DNA of 64,000 bases from Solenopsis invicta (GCF_016802725.1 NC_052667.1:5732501-5796500); one strand, 5' to 3'; positions 37,101-48,710 are shown, numbered from the stretch's first letter. A program made the numbers and translations. Notes: a model not told the origin generated them from the letters alone.

Positions 37101-37130
37101 ATGCAGCGAAACGGTCGGCCACGGAAGTAA
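34116..37130 (+). CDS. Small secreted conserved protein, three exons
   Basis: Exons: 34,116-34,241, 36,789-36,914 and 37,050-37,130, all joined in phase 0, giving 110 residues. Donors are AAGAAC/GTAAGTCG and GATCAG/GTATATGG; acceptors are GAGCAG/GCATGC and ATTTCAG/TTGG. The ATG lies in CAACATGGCGG context. The N-terminus (about 25 residues, MAAGMVFALSLILVIGH) is a clear signal peptide. The mature part has six Cys: two in ACEESGACK, two in RCIRECVSPSC with the third in SC, and one in GC near the C-terminus, plus LEEGEIDVRLNSFKGC. The CVSPxCY..LEEGEID pattern fits a conserved eukaryotic family of unknown function; I recall Pfam DUF4787 but cannot check it. Likely secreted or in the secretory pathway. 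Polyadenylation signal AATAAA at about 37,565. The first intron is 2.5 kb. Confidence 0.82.
34242..36788 (+). other. First intron of the secreted-protein gene
   Basis: About 2.5 kb, AT-rich, with a GC-richer portion at 36,050-36,780. No nested gene is supported. The acceptor assignment at 36,788 rests on phase: the alternative CTTCAG at about 36,775 would put exon 2 out of frame. Confidence 0.6.
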
Positions 37131-39239
37131 GAAGAGCGCGCTTGCGAAAAGAGACGCGGGAAGAACAAATTTCTAATTGCGAGAGATGAACGATTAAGAG
37201 ACGGACGAGCCCTCGGGGATGACTGCTGCAGTGCAACAAAGAACACGCGCTGCGATAACAGCTCGCTGTTCTAACAGGGAGGCGCTTCTTGCTCGAAGAC
37301 CTTGCTAATCCCGAAAGGATTAAATTGATGATGTAACATGCCCGTCGCATGATATGCATGACGAAAAAGCACAAAAGTAAAACGAAGGAAACTGCATATC
37401 ATGCACGAAGACAAGTTAAACAATGCATATCGTGCAGTCTCGTAGAAATGAAGCGAATCCTCCGAGGTATTCAATCCGAGAACGATCTTTTTCTACTTTT
37501 TGTACGCACATATTAACTACGACGTTATTGCAATTGTTGGTAATAATACTGCACAAAGTAAAGGAATAAAACTGTTGGGCGCACCAGTGATTTCAATCAC
37601 CTTATTGCTCTTACATTTCGCTACATTAAAAAAAAAGAGGCATTTCTCGAATTATATAATTCAGTATACGATAACGTGTGTATGTTACTCTCGAATAACG
37701 CATTTTATTATATAGTGAATGAGGGATAGAATTTAAAAACTATTCTACACTTAGCTTTGAAAAATAAAAACTTGAAACGACCAAATTTTTATAGGAAATA
37801 AATTTCATAAATTATTGAATAGAAAATTTACCTCTCGATTATCTTATTATCTCAAAGATAAAGCATGTTTCACAACTTCTTAATATATAAACTACTTATA
37901 CTGTGATATGATGTTACATTTACAAAGTTGTTATTATTCACTCAAGTTGTTACAGATAAAAATATAAAAAAATATGTAAGATAATATATGACGTTGATTA
38001 TTGTTGCAAAGTGCATAATTTGTTCCAAGATTTCCACAATATTTACCATAAGTTGGCAAATCCGATAGTTATTTTTCAAACTTCTATTATATTAACAATT
38101 ACATTTAAGGAATATCATATATGTATAATATCTAGTCGGCACAGAGAATTCAAAAAGAATTCAAGCTTATGTCATTAATTCAGAATTCATTTTTAGATGC
38201 AAAAAGAATTTAAAAGAACTCTTTTCAGAAAAAGAAATCCTTTTGCATTTCAAAATTCTAACTCTAAATTGATGTGTGTGACATAAACCTGATTTTTTTT
38301 TAAATTCTTTATGAATCTGTGTGTCAAATGGATATATATTAATTATGTTAACAATTATATAATATATAACATAATATATGACAATATGATATATAATATT
38401 ACATTAAAATAATGCAAAACTTGATTAAAAGATGTTTTATACAGAGATACTGTAGCACATCGTAATACATAATTTGTATGTGATAAAGTGATAAAATTGA
38501 AAAAAATATTTAAAATGCAGCAATACATTTCGAGACTATCAATATTGCATTTATTCCCCGATAAGCGGAATTAACATTAATTATTCTATCAAATAATTTG
38601 TTAAATACATAGAAAGAATATTGCTTGAAAATGTTGAATTTTTAAAGAGATTTTTTTGAAAATTGCCACTTCCTAATTGACATCCAAAATTCTTCGTGAT
38701 TTTCGTTATGTATAATCCAAATTATAAAATATGTCAAAACTGTGTTTTGCAATTGTATGTTGCGTAGAAATATATATTTCTACAATGTTTTTAAAAAATT
38801 TTTTTCCTTTAAAGTTTCATAAAATCAATAAATTTAATGTTTCATTTTTCTTTAAAAAGAAATGGCTTCTCTATTCTGAGTTTCTCGTTTCATATGTTTA
38901 TAAAATTCAAGTAACATAAATTTAAACTTTAAATTATTTTCGTTGTTTATTATTAGTATTTCTTATATGTGTCTTACTTATTTTTAGTGTTGGAAAGAGG
39001 ATATAAAATATAAGATTAAATTATAATTTAAGTACACTTTTTATTTAAAGAATAATTATTTTAGACTATTATAAGATTTAAACATACAAAGTATCTATTT
39101 TGCACATTAAACATAAATAAGAAAGAAAAATGTTTGAAATAGAATTTATAAAATAGAATCACATAACAGGACAGTTACTTACACAAATAAAAATAATACG
39201 CATTCATTGTAACTGTATTTTGATAAAGGAAAGTCAAAT
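37131..39239. other. 3' flank and intergenic DNA
   Basis: Holds the 3' UTR of the secreted-protein gene (AATAAA near 37,565) and of CIAPIN1 on the opposite strand (AATAAA on the - strand at 39,040-39,045). The two genes converge. One MITE sits at 38,140-38,322; nothing else is seen. Confidence 0.6.
38140..38322. mobile_element. Palindromic MITE
   Basis: Ends are CACAGAGAATTCAAAAAGAA and an inverted TTCTTTATGAATCTGTG. TTATGTCATTAATTCAG pairs with the region around GTGTGACATAAACCTGA, and AGAATTTAAAAGAA recurs. About 183 bp, no frame. Confidence 0.6.
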
Positions 39240-40728
39240 TCAAGAATCGACAGTTAGCTGAGTTTCAGGTAAAAGTACTTTCTCTCCGGGTTTAAAGGCA
39301 GGCATTCCAAGGTAAGGACAACTAGCACATCTGAATGCATCTCCTAGGTAGCACTATAAAAAGTCATAAAAAAATTAGGAATTAAAATTTAGTTTATATA
39401 CATAACTGAGTACCATCTAGTGATTTTCAAAAGAAAAGCAATAGTATGAAACATACACTTCCGCAAGAAGATTTCACAGTGCCTTCTGGTGCAGTTTTAC
39501 CACTTAATTCTTCCGCGAGTCCGCATGTACAGTCCTTGCATGCTTTTCGTTTGCCCGTTGTAGCACAAACTGAAAGCATTAGGTCTGTTTAATTTATGAA
39601 AATTTACAAATCCTATTTTAAGATAAACATCCTACCTAGTGACATGTACCTATATCTCTGGACACTTACATAAAAACTTATTATTATTAATCTCAAATGC
39701 TTTTTATATTATAGTATTAAAATTTAATTGTAATCTTTAAATATTCAAGTTTTAATATTAAATAAATAAATTTTTAATAGTATAATAAAAAATGCACTTA
39801 AAATTAATAAAATAAAGTTCATATCCAATTGCTAAGATATTTGGTTATCCAAAATAAATCCTGATAAGTATATATATTTCATTTTTAAATCTCACCTTTT
39901 AAGGATGATGCATCTGGCTTTATAAGATCCGACTCATCCAAAAGTTCATCTTCATCTATTAAATCTTCATCTACCGGGTCATCTAATTTCCATACATTAG
40001 TTTGCTTTTTTGCAAATGAAAGGGGAACACTGGATCCTACCTAAATTATCACAAAATAAATATACAAAGTCATTATTGAACATTACGTTTATTACATACA
40101 ATTAACGAAAAGAAATCAATTTACCTCAAATGGTGGTTTACTCGCCGACACCTTGCAAACATTTTCTACATTGCTATATACTTTTAGCAAAAGATTTTTA
40201 CTCTCTGGATCAGTGTCCAAGTTCTTCCGCTCTGTATCTTTTACTTTAAAGCCAGACAACTTTAGTCTGGATATCCTTTCGGGATATGTAAGTACTGTAT
40301 CTGGCTTTTTGTCTGCTGACAGTGGTTCATAAATAACAAGCGAACCATCGGGTTTCAGAATTCTCAACGCTTCCGTTAAAAAGTCCTCGTTCGTGCATGG
40401 TTGCTTAAAAATAGCAATGGCAACATCAAATGTAGATGCACCATGACTTTCTAAAACCATATATAGAACGATTAGCACACAAACACATTCTTTTCATTAT
40501 TATAAAAGATTTTTGCAAACAACACACTCATATTTTTTTACACAATAAACCTTTGCAAATCCAATTAAACTCACCCTTCTTCACAGCTGACAAACTCGTA
40601 ATTTGCAATTTGCCAGAATCCCCGACGCGTTGCTTGATAGTAGCAATAAAATCTGCCGTGTCATCCGTAGGCACGTCACTCCCCGACACGACGAGAACCG
40701 CATTTCCCTCGTTGACAAGAGACGTCAT
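39240..40728 (-). CDS. CIAPIN1: Anamorsin / CIAPIN1 (Dre2), cytosolic Fe-S assembly electron carrier
   Basis: Exons on the - strand: 40,728-40,575, 40,450-40,125, 40,040-39,896, 39,569-39,457 and 39,353-39,240. All sites are GT/AG and the phases match, giving 283 residues (family about 250-310). Residues 1-160 are the SAM-methyltransferase-like N-domain. An acidic linker follows (about 180-200, DDPVDEDLIDEDE). The C-terminal domain has motif A CX8CX2CXC (C210, C219, C222, C224) and motif B CX2CX7CX2C (C244, C247, C255, C258), followed by PYLGMPAFKPGEKV. Both motifs are complete, so both Fe-S clusters should be bound. In the family it receives electrons from the NDOR1/Tah18 reductase and feeds cytosolic Fe-S assembly and ribonucleotide reductase cofactor formation. 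The start is the only ATG before the conserved NEGNAVLVV strand. AATAAA lies at about 39,045-39,040. Confidence 0.97.
39640..39897 (+). repeat. Dispersed repeat in CIAPIN1 intron 3, related to 58,920-59,155
   Basis: Shares ordered blocks with 58,920-59,155: GACATGTA.CTATAT, ACACTTA..TAAAAACTTATT, TTAATCTCAA and AAATTTAATTGTAAT.TTTAAATATT. No frame. Confidence 0.6.
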
Positions 40729-41150
40729 GTCTTGGCAGCGATTAAAGTGTACAATAATTCAAGGAATCAGCACTACAAAAAAAATCCGTACCCTTTATAA
40801 AGTATAATATAAACGAAACTAGAAGAATAGCTAATCTTTGAAAATTAGGCTTACGCAGTCAAAAATAAATATATTTTTTAGGTCCAACTGTCCGAGTTAA
40901 AAAGGTTACCGTTGCTTTTCTCGAGTGGCTGTCTATCTAGACCCATAGATCATGGACATAGAACGTGGTGGGTGTCTACTCCCACCACGCTATGAACCGA
41001 CGGAATTTACAATCGCAGCACGCACGCAGGCGCTGTGCGAGGTACACTCGGGTGTAGTGAGTGCAGCACTCGCAATGTCGACCAGAGCCGCAGCGGTATC
41101 TGCTGTGATCTACCGTGAATCTGCTTCCGGCGCCTGAAGTTAGCCGCGCG
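40729..41150. promoter_or_regulatory. Shared upstream region between CIAPIN1 and a divergent exon unit
   Basis: Only about 420 bp separate the CIAPIN1 start codon from GC-rich sequence of the + strand unit beginning near 41,150. A 38-nt inverted repeat at 40,957-40,994 (CATAG.ACGTGGTGGG against CCCACCACGCTATG) lies in the middle and could be a two-sided binding site. No TATA box is assigned. A bidirectional promoter is inferred from layout only. Confidence 0.45.
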
Positions 41151-41740
41151 ATTTTACAAATCTTCCACCATATTGGTTTTGTCCGTTACGCGAACTTGTA
41201 GTTTTGTGAGAACGCGAGTGCTTTTGCATTTTTCGTCGTGTCGAAACGTGAGCATCGCGTTCGATTGTCGTCGGGTGTGTCGTGCGAAGTGTAATTTAAT
41301 GACCAGCACACGGGTAATCGTCATCAACGTGTCTTTGCGAATGATATGCGTGTGCCGCGTGAACGTGCGGCGTCGGACGAATTCTCGTTTCACTTTCTTC
41401 ATTTCTCGCGTCATTTCTCCATTTCGACACGATAAAGTCGGGCGTGATCGTGAGTGCCGTACAAAGTATCGGGCGACTATGTGTTCGGGTAACGTGCAAG
41501 TGATTGACGAATCTTGGTGAATGCCATGAAGGAAGAGCAAAGATGTGCTTCGAGAACCGAGAGCAGATGGAGAACCAGAGAGGCATCAGGCATCGGCGGA
41601 ACAACCATGGGTAAGTGATTCCTTGATATATCATTGATTGTTAATTCATTGTTGATTGTTTTGGTTGTTTTAGCTGCATCATGTTATTTATATATTACAG
41701 ATTAATGCAGTTTCAACTCCGCTGTTGCGCATCAGTGTCA
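41150..41740 (+). ncRNA. Two-exon transcript candidate resembling the palindrome units
   Basis: GC-rich sequence ends at a good donor (ACAACCATG/GTAAGTGATT, exon end about 41,610). A 40-nt block follows at 41,701-41,740, with acceptor TATATTACAG and donor GTAAGTCTG. The small exon resembles the 39-nt exons at 19,691 and 22,542 (shared GTT..AACTCC.CTG.TG..CATCA.TGT), and near 41,170 ACCATATTGGTTTTGTCC resembles CGCCATGTTGCTTTGTCC at 21,308. A short frame starts at ATG 41,526, unrecognised. Related or convergent; the similarity needs alignment. Confidence 0.4.
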
Positions 41741-41744
41741 GTAA

Positions 41745-44270
41745 GTCTGATACTATTTTTATTTTATCATGAATTTAGTCACAGATGTGACGATTACTAA
41801 CATCACAGAGGTCGAGTAAGGGAGAGAGAAGCTAAATGGCCTTGGGTTAAGCTACGAAGCATTTAAGATTAAGTTAAACTAAATTTTAAGATGTAAGAAT
41901 AATAATAGACGAAGCAGAAACTGTTGCAAATCATAGGAATGTAACAGAGAGTTTATAAACTGATTGAACTAACTTTTACGTTAATTATACTTATATATTA
42001 ATTATATATTATGAAAATGGACCTTAGAGTTGACCACCAGCTTTAATAAAATCATTGGTGATATCAAAAATATATGAAAAAGATTAAGTTAACTTAAAAA
42101 TTAATTTAAAAATTAATACACATTCTTTCATGAACTTATTGTTAGAGCTAATATGCTAAAGATTATATGTGTTCAGATGCACTTTTAATTTCAATTATAT
42201 AAGTAAATATTCATGGTCGTTAGATTGTTTCAACTATCTAATGCAAATATTTTATATGGATAATTGATTATTTTTATAATGCGTAATGTCAAATTCATGA
42301 TTTACATATAATGTACAAATAAATTTATTTAAAAGAATCTAATCTATGAGCATTTGTTAAATAATAATTACATCTATTGAAAGAAAATTTATATTAATTT
42401 TGTTCCTTGTTTTATTCAACATTATATTTCTTATACAAGCTCAGTGGGAATATCTTTAAAATCACTGTTTATAAAAATTTAAATCGCTCGTAAAATCTGT
42501 AAAAGTATTGGAAATATTTTCAAAGGAATAATCGTCAAATTTGTTTCATTTTTTTTTTAATTTATTGAAAATAATCTTGTCACATAACTTAGACTAAAAG
42601 TTCTTAGATAATACCCTATCTTTTTTCAATTTCACGACGCACTCAAACTTTCCCTGTGAACAGAAAATTTAAGGCATGTCTATTATTTTCAGCTGAACTT
42701 CTTGCATAGTTCATCTTTCCCATTTTTTTCTTTCCAACATAGACAGAAAAAAGAAAAGATGAATGATGCAAAAAGTTCAGCTGAAAAGAATAGATTTCAT
42801 TTGATTTTATACTTGTAAAAGAATCAAGCTCACTGAGAACCATTCCTTCCTTGATTAAACATACATATTTTAAGATACTAACACACAATCGACACACGAA
42901 TTTTTAAATATTGGATATGCTCCAATTTGTGCAATTCATGCGTTAAAACATCATTTTTCATGAAAAATAGATATAGATTTTATTGTGAATCATAAATCAC
43001 TATTTATATCAAGATTATCACTTTTTTCAAGTCGCAGCAGACTTATGTAATTTTTTGCTTTGCTTCTCTGTGTACAATTTATTCATATAAAATATATACA
43101 TATAAATAAGTAAAACTCCATTCATATTATACAACGAAACTAAGTGAAAATATATTACAGGAATCTCCGAACTTATATAAATACAAGTTGCCCCATGTTG
43201 AACGACCACCTTGAATATTTTAAACATTTCTCATTTTGAAAGAAAATATTTTAAATAATAGTTCCACATCTTTAAAGTAAAAATACGACACAAAGAACAA
43301 AAATTATTGTATTGATTTGTTGATGACTCTACTTTTATACGCGAAATAATTAGAGGAATCATGTAAAAAAAATCAACTGACGACATTCATATAAATTGAA
43401 AAACTTTTTTTTAATTAATTTTATCATTATTTGTTCCTCTTCGAATCAAACATTTGTATGAAATATTTTTTTAATACATAGTTTCAGGGATACTAATTTG
43501 TAACTTTAAAAAAATGTCCTAGTATATATTTTTCTTAAGAAATTATAAAAACTTATCTTCGAAATATTTCTTCTTAAACTGTGAGAAATAAATTAAAACA
43601 TTTAAGATGGATACTCCAAATGAAAAAACTTGTACATTAATGTTTGTGACATTTCAAATCAATCAATATAATCGCAACAGAAACAATAAATAAATCATAT
43701 TTTCTATGAACAAGATTATAAAAAACAACATTAAAAAGTCTAACTACTAATAATTTATAAATATTGAAAGTATTGAAAGTACTCTGTTCACATTGTTGCG
43801 ATTATCCCGATTGTTCCTACGTTTATATAATTTATCGCATACTTTTCAGTATATGTACTTGATATTTTCAACAACTCACAGGCATATATAACATCGTCGC
43901 AGAAATGCAAAATTGTATACACGTAAAATGTACAAAATATCTTCTCTGGCAGTCGTAGTCATGTTGTACTGTGGGATTTATTACAAAATATAGGACTTGC
44001 GAGAAATTTAAATACTCGTATTTCGTACGTGTCTACGAAATAATGTATGTGCCAAGCATGATTTATACTTTGTAAACTCAATATCAAAAATTATCATACC
44101 CATACAGAATAAAATGCGCGAGAAGTTATAAGAGAGCCGAATTTCGTTAGAAAAATAGAAGACGAATACAAAATAACAATGATCCAACGATAGTGATGCT
44201 ACAGCCGCGATTAATACTAGTACAGCTTAGTTTCGTCTAAAATTAACATTATCCATCACATGTTATATGT
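41745..44270. other. Intergenic DNA and ITPK1 3' UTR
   Basis: AT-rich with no supported gene. The 3' UTR of ITPK1 probably ends near 43,976, where AATAAA reads on the - strand. A 116-nt hairpin is at 42,680-42,795. Confidence 0.5.
42680..42795. repeat. Long hairpin
   Basis: TCTATTATTTTCAGCTGAAC pairs with GTTCAGCTGAAAAGAATAGA, and the stem continues through CTTGCATAGTTCATCTTT against AAAGATGAATGATGCAA to a loop of about 20 nt. Roughly 50-bp arms with few mismatches. It could be a tiny MITE or a structured RNA. A similar purine/pyrimidine hairpin occurs near 46,355-46,440. Confidence 0.7.
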
Positions 44271-46801
44271 TCATTTTGTGGAACATTTTCTCTTCTCGTC
44301 ACTCTCAAAACCAGAGTCTAGATCGTCGCTCTGACATTTTTTCAACGTGCAACCCTTGAAGCTTTGTCTGTAAGCTCCTCGTTCCATCAACAACTTCTTA
44401 ATATTATCTATTAAATGTTCAAAAAAATTCGGATAGCCGTCGTATCCGGGAAACACATTGACATCTATTATCGCATACTTCCCAGTGTGATTTTCAATTA
44501 CGACATCTATTCCAACTAGAGTGAGACCAAATATCTCTCGAATATTTTTAACAATTGTTTCGAATATTTGATAATTTGGCTTTACAGTTAAAGGAATGTC
44601 TTCTTCGGACAATATAGTCCACTTTGATCTACTCCCGCTTTTCGATATATCATGCGAGTTAAAGAATATTGTATTCAATGAATTACAGTCTTCTTGGTAA
44701 AAGTTTTTAAAACTAGGGCGCTCGACCACATGGAAACGATCACCCACGACGAATAACTTATATAAAATAGCGTTATGATTAATGAAATCCTGAGCGACGC
44801 AAGATAGTTGACAGTCTTTCAAGTCCTTTTCATTAAAGATAATCATCATCTGAAATTTAAAAGTTAAAGGCATTTTTTTTACAAATTCTTCATTGTCTTG
44901 CACATTGTGTATATTCAAACTAGTAAAACAGCTAAATTCGCTCGCTGAGCGGTTGAACACGATTAGTTCTTACCTGCGGATACAACTAATTGTGCTCAAT
45001 CGCTCGGCGAATGGACCGAGTTACTTTACCAGCTTAAACTTGCACATTTTTGCATCTCAATCTACTTGCTTTGTGCAAAATACCTACCTTGTGCGCGTCG
45101 TTCGAACCATACGCAATAAGTGGCTTACAAACAAATGGATATTTAATATCATGCTTTTTTAACGTTGATGCTATTTCATGGACATTTCTACTTTTGATTT
45201 CTACAAAGTTTGGAGTAAATATATCTGAAAAAAGAATAAGTTGATGTTAAACACATAGCTCAGTTTCTTTATAATAATATTTATGTAATTATATAAACTG
45301 AATATATACCTTTAAACCGAATGCCTTCTTGTATAAACTCGTAAGATTTACATCGATTGCCTAAGTTCCTAATATTGTCCAGAGGATCGATAACGATCAG
45401 ATCTGGATGTTTGGCAATGTATTCCTGAAGACGCGAAACAATGTCTTCAGCCTAAAAAGATACATTACATAGAGTCATTAATAGTTCAAATACAGAGTAC
45501 AGCCCTGAATGTGTTCATACATTTTTATCACCACTTTCTGCATGTGACTGCATATCTGTCAGCTTGTGTATGAAAACGTGTAATGGTCCCTGGTTCTCAA
45601 AGTTTAAATTCACATCGATCTGAAACGTAAATGAAAGATTTAAGGATGTTAGAAAATTTCTTTTATCGCAGTTGCAAAAATAATGAAAAAAATATATAAA
45701 AGATTAATAGGAAAAATGTTGATATTAAAAGTACATTTTCTAGGGATGATCATCTGAGTCTTGCAAATACACAGACTCAAGCTTAACACATTGCAAGTAA
45801 CTAGCCAATGTTACTTTTATTTTTATATAAATAAAGACAGAAGCACAGATTTCAGCATAACGCATAGGAAAATCAGTCAATCAGAGTCCTTCATTTTCCT
45901 CTCAAGGAAAGAATTGGTTAATTCTCTTTTGCGTTATGCAAAAGTTTGTGTCTCGGCCCTAACGATTAGATAATAACACCTTACAATTTTTTATAATGGA
46001 ACGCCAGGTTTGGAATAGTCACTCGTTGACTCATTACATAACGAGTAAGATACTTTGATTCGTTATGTAACAAATAAAGTTACGAGTTACTTTTTATCAA
46101 TGAGTAACGTGTAATGATAACGAGTCATTTGTTAAAAAAATACTACTTCAACCTTGACGTTACCGTTATGAAAAATTGTAATGTCATTGAATTGATATTA
46201 TAAGATAGTAACGATAACAACATTACTTGTAACTTATTACTTCCTAGCTCTGTCTACATACACCAATTAACATTTGTGAGTAATAAAGAATAGGAAAACT
46301 TGAGAAAATGTGTGTTATATAGAATATATATCTTTGCACGAGGGAAATAACAGTTTGTTCTTTTTAACTTTCTTGCACTGTTCATCTTTTCTTTTTTTCT
46401 CAAACATGAAAAGAACAAAAAAGAAAGAAAAACCATGAAGTTTGGCTACAAAAAAGACTACAGGTCTTCTAGAAGAATCTTTCCAGAAAGAATACTACAT
46501 AAGACATACATACAATATAAAAATTTCCCCTTCTTCAGTTAGATAAATTACTTTCGTGTAAGCCAAGGTATATCATCATTTATCTTTCATAACTTTTTAT
46601 CTGAGAAATTAAACATCGGAAGAATCGGAGGAACCCTGCGTCTCGAACGTTCCACTCCGCCAACGACATCGCACAAGGCATGCCGCTTACCATTTTCAAT
46701 CGAAACCCCTCGGACTCGCATATGTTCTCGAACTCGGTCCAGTTGAACTTCTGCCGCTTCTTCTCGGGCACCCAGTAACCGATGACACACTTGTCGCACA
46801 T
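44271..46801 (-). CDS. ITPK1: Inositol-tetrakisphosphate 1-kinase (ATP-grasp family)
   Basis: Exons on the - strand: 46,801-46,691, 45,619-45,521, 45,451-45,310, 45,224-45,088 and 44,849-44,271. Sites are consensus and phases agree, giving about 355 residues (vertebrate about 414, longer at the C-terminus). The enzyme phosphorylates inositol tris/tetrakisphosphates in the cytosol, on the route to InsP5 and InsP6. Family hallmarks in order: VIGYWVPEKK (N-domain), QGPLHVFIHKLTD, VIDPLDNIRNLGNR, YPFVCKPLIAYGSNDAH (nucleotide loop), QDFINHNAILYKLFVVGD and VERPSFKNF, GIDVVIE, and IDVNVFPGYDGYPNFF with Mg-binding Asp/Asn. The chosen ATG (46,801) fits family N-termini. An in-frame upstream ATG near 46,935 would add about 45 Arg/Thr-rich residues and is less likely. 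Intron 1 is about 1.07 kb. Confidence 0.96.
46010..46245. mobile_element. MITE-like repeat in ITPK1 intron 1
   Basis: A cluster of direct and inverted TAACGAGTAA/TTACTCGTTA-type words, with weak inverted ends (CAGGTTTGGAATAGT near 46,014 against the CTTCCTAGCTCTG side). It contains no frame and lies entirely within the intron. Confidence 0.4.
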
Positions 46802-47420
46802 TACTCCGTCCTCGCTCGTGCCAGCCGCACCGCGCTGACACCGATCACGTGCGAATCGGCGCTCGTTCGACGGCGTCCGTGTCTCGCGCTCGCACGTCGC
46901 GGTCGTCCCCGTGGCGAAACGCTCGGCAGCACTCATCCTCGCGGCATGGTTCGGGCGATACGATTTCGCGAAACGATCGGTCGCATACTTGCGCAACGTG
47001 GCCGCGGGACGAGGTTATGTTCCGCAACGTTCTCGAACTCTCCGTCAGTTTCCACGCTCGTCCTTCGACGGCCGTTGCCGGAACGACGCCTCCTCGCCTC
47101 CTAGGCGCGAAACTAGATGCGTCTCTTCGACCTCGTCGTCTCCTCTCCGTTCGTCGCCCGTCTCTCCCGGTCGCACGTCGGCGTCGCAGATCCTATTGTT
47201 TACCTTCGACGCACACGCCGCACCGCACACGCCGCGCCGGAAGCCGTACCTCCTTATCGGACGTGCGTGATCGTCAAGTAAACACACGCTCCGAGTACGA
47301 TCACCGGTTTTACAACCGCGATATTCGAGGAACGCGGAAAGATGCGGCGTAGTCTCGAGCCTCGTTCTCTCGGTTGTTCAAATACGTCGTTGGCTTTTCT
47401 GCGTTGCAAAACGGAGTCCC
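46802..47420 (-). promoter_or_regulatory. CpG-rich promoter and 5' UTR region of ITPK1
   Basis: Strongly GC- and CpG-rich DNA directly upstream of the ITPK1 start, falling back to AT-rich at about 47,420. Frames of over 100 codons open on the + strand here (46,849-47,352) are shadows of composition: Arg/Ser/Thr-rich with no splice support. Confidence 0.6.
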
Positions 47421-47747
47421 GTAATCGCTCGAGAATATCGCAAACAACTTTCTGCAGTTTATCGGGAAAAATTCAAGTATAAAGTACGATCAGTGTGGGG
47501 TTAACAGATAATACTTGATCTTATCTGTAAAATATTTGTATAGTAGATATTTGCTGCTCCGATTAATTCTTAAATTGCAATTAGAACATGCTGTTAATTT
47601 TCTTCTTCATTTAATTTATATGTTACAATCAAGAGAATACATGTGTACGTTCTTCCACATCAGGAACAATGTTTTGTTGTAATAAATAATTTGTTTAAAA
47701 CGTACCCTGATCAAAACTAGTTAGTCTAAATAAATATTTTTACTTTA

Positions 47748-48116
47748 CACTCAAAAAAAATATTTTAGTAATGTAGTTAGATTTCTCGCTATCTTTGTAT
47801 CTGCTAAAAAGGATTGTTTGTCACACACAAATTTTATAGCAGTAACATTTAACAATATCTTCTACAAAATGTAGGCCTCATTGGCCCAATTATATAATCA
47901 AATTTTATAATAAATATGATTTTGAATAGGCGCCACAAACAAATTTTCTTTCTAATTTCATTAACAGTTTAGAAATAAATTCTGTTTCTGTTACTTTGAT
48001 TGGATGAGTATCAAACATATGCAATATCACAGTGTTTGCTAATCGTTTATCTATCTCAGTTAATTTTTTGCAGCCTAAAGATTGTGGCTGTACTTGCAAA
48101 ACCATTTTTTTGAGTG
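47748..48116 (-). mobile_element. TA-flanked Tc1-like MITE with internal ORF
   Basis: Ends CACTCAAAAAAAAT and ATTTTTTTGAGTG are flanked by TA (47,746-47,747 and 48,117-48,118). The interior is not palindromic. On the - strand 48,105-47,905 is an open frame of 66 codons with a balanced composition (Cys, Trp-free, many Leu/Lys/Thr), rare in this AT-rich context. It may be a captured host exon or a transposase relic; I recognise no family. Confidence 0.75.
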
Positions 48117-48149
48117 TACATATACTTCACAGAAGCATATACATTTTTT

Positions 48150-48310
48150 ATAAAAACAAAATAAAATATAATGCCTTCAGAAAGAGCTGTTTAGTTGAGG
48201 TATTTTTTAACAGCAATCAAATGTTTTATGTAACAAAAAATGTTACTTCTGCGAGGTACATACATGTAAATAAAAAAATATTTGTTTATACCAACTAAAT
48301 ATTTTGTTTA
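48150..48310 (+). repeat. Dispersed repeat family R2, copy 2
   Basis: Shares GCCTTCAG, TTTTTAACAGCAATCAAAT and ACATGTAAATA..AAATATT with 18,405-18,570 and 61,690-61,960. Confidence 0.5.
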
Positions 48311-48339
48311 TTATATTAGCTAAAGCTAATTTTATTCGT

Positions 48340-48710
48340 AAGGGTTGTATTAATATCTTTTTTTAACTAAATTAAGGTAAAAAATTAATGGCTTATAAAA
48401 TTAATTTAGTTAAAATTTACATGAACAAAAACCAGTTCAATAATTAAAAGTTATGGTAAGATTAAATTAACTTAAATTAAATTACAAGTTAGTTTTAAAA
48501 AGCATTATTCATATTAAATTAGAAATTTGTAATTTTTTTAAAGTTAGATTACTCAAAACAATTGTAATATGAATCATATTTTTTTCTAATACACAAATTT
48601 TTAATTTAAGAAAAAAGGTGATAAATTAAAAGTTAAAAATTATATCATTTAAAATTAACTGAGTTAAGGTAAACATTATTAACTTTTTAACTAGTTATTA
48701 TCCAACCCTG
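48340..48710. mobile_element. MITE-like element with weak terminal inverted repeats
   Basis: Left AGGGTTGTATTAATATC pairs imperfectly with right TAGTTATTATCCAACCCT. The interior is full of TTAACT/AGTTAA words. No frame. Confidence 0.5.

Noticed and set aside
46849..47352. 167-codon + strand frame upstream of ITPK1
   Set aside because: Composition-driven (Arg/Ser/Thr/Pro) in a CpG island; no splice sites or recognisable motif.
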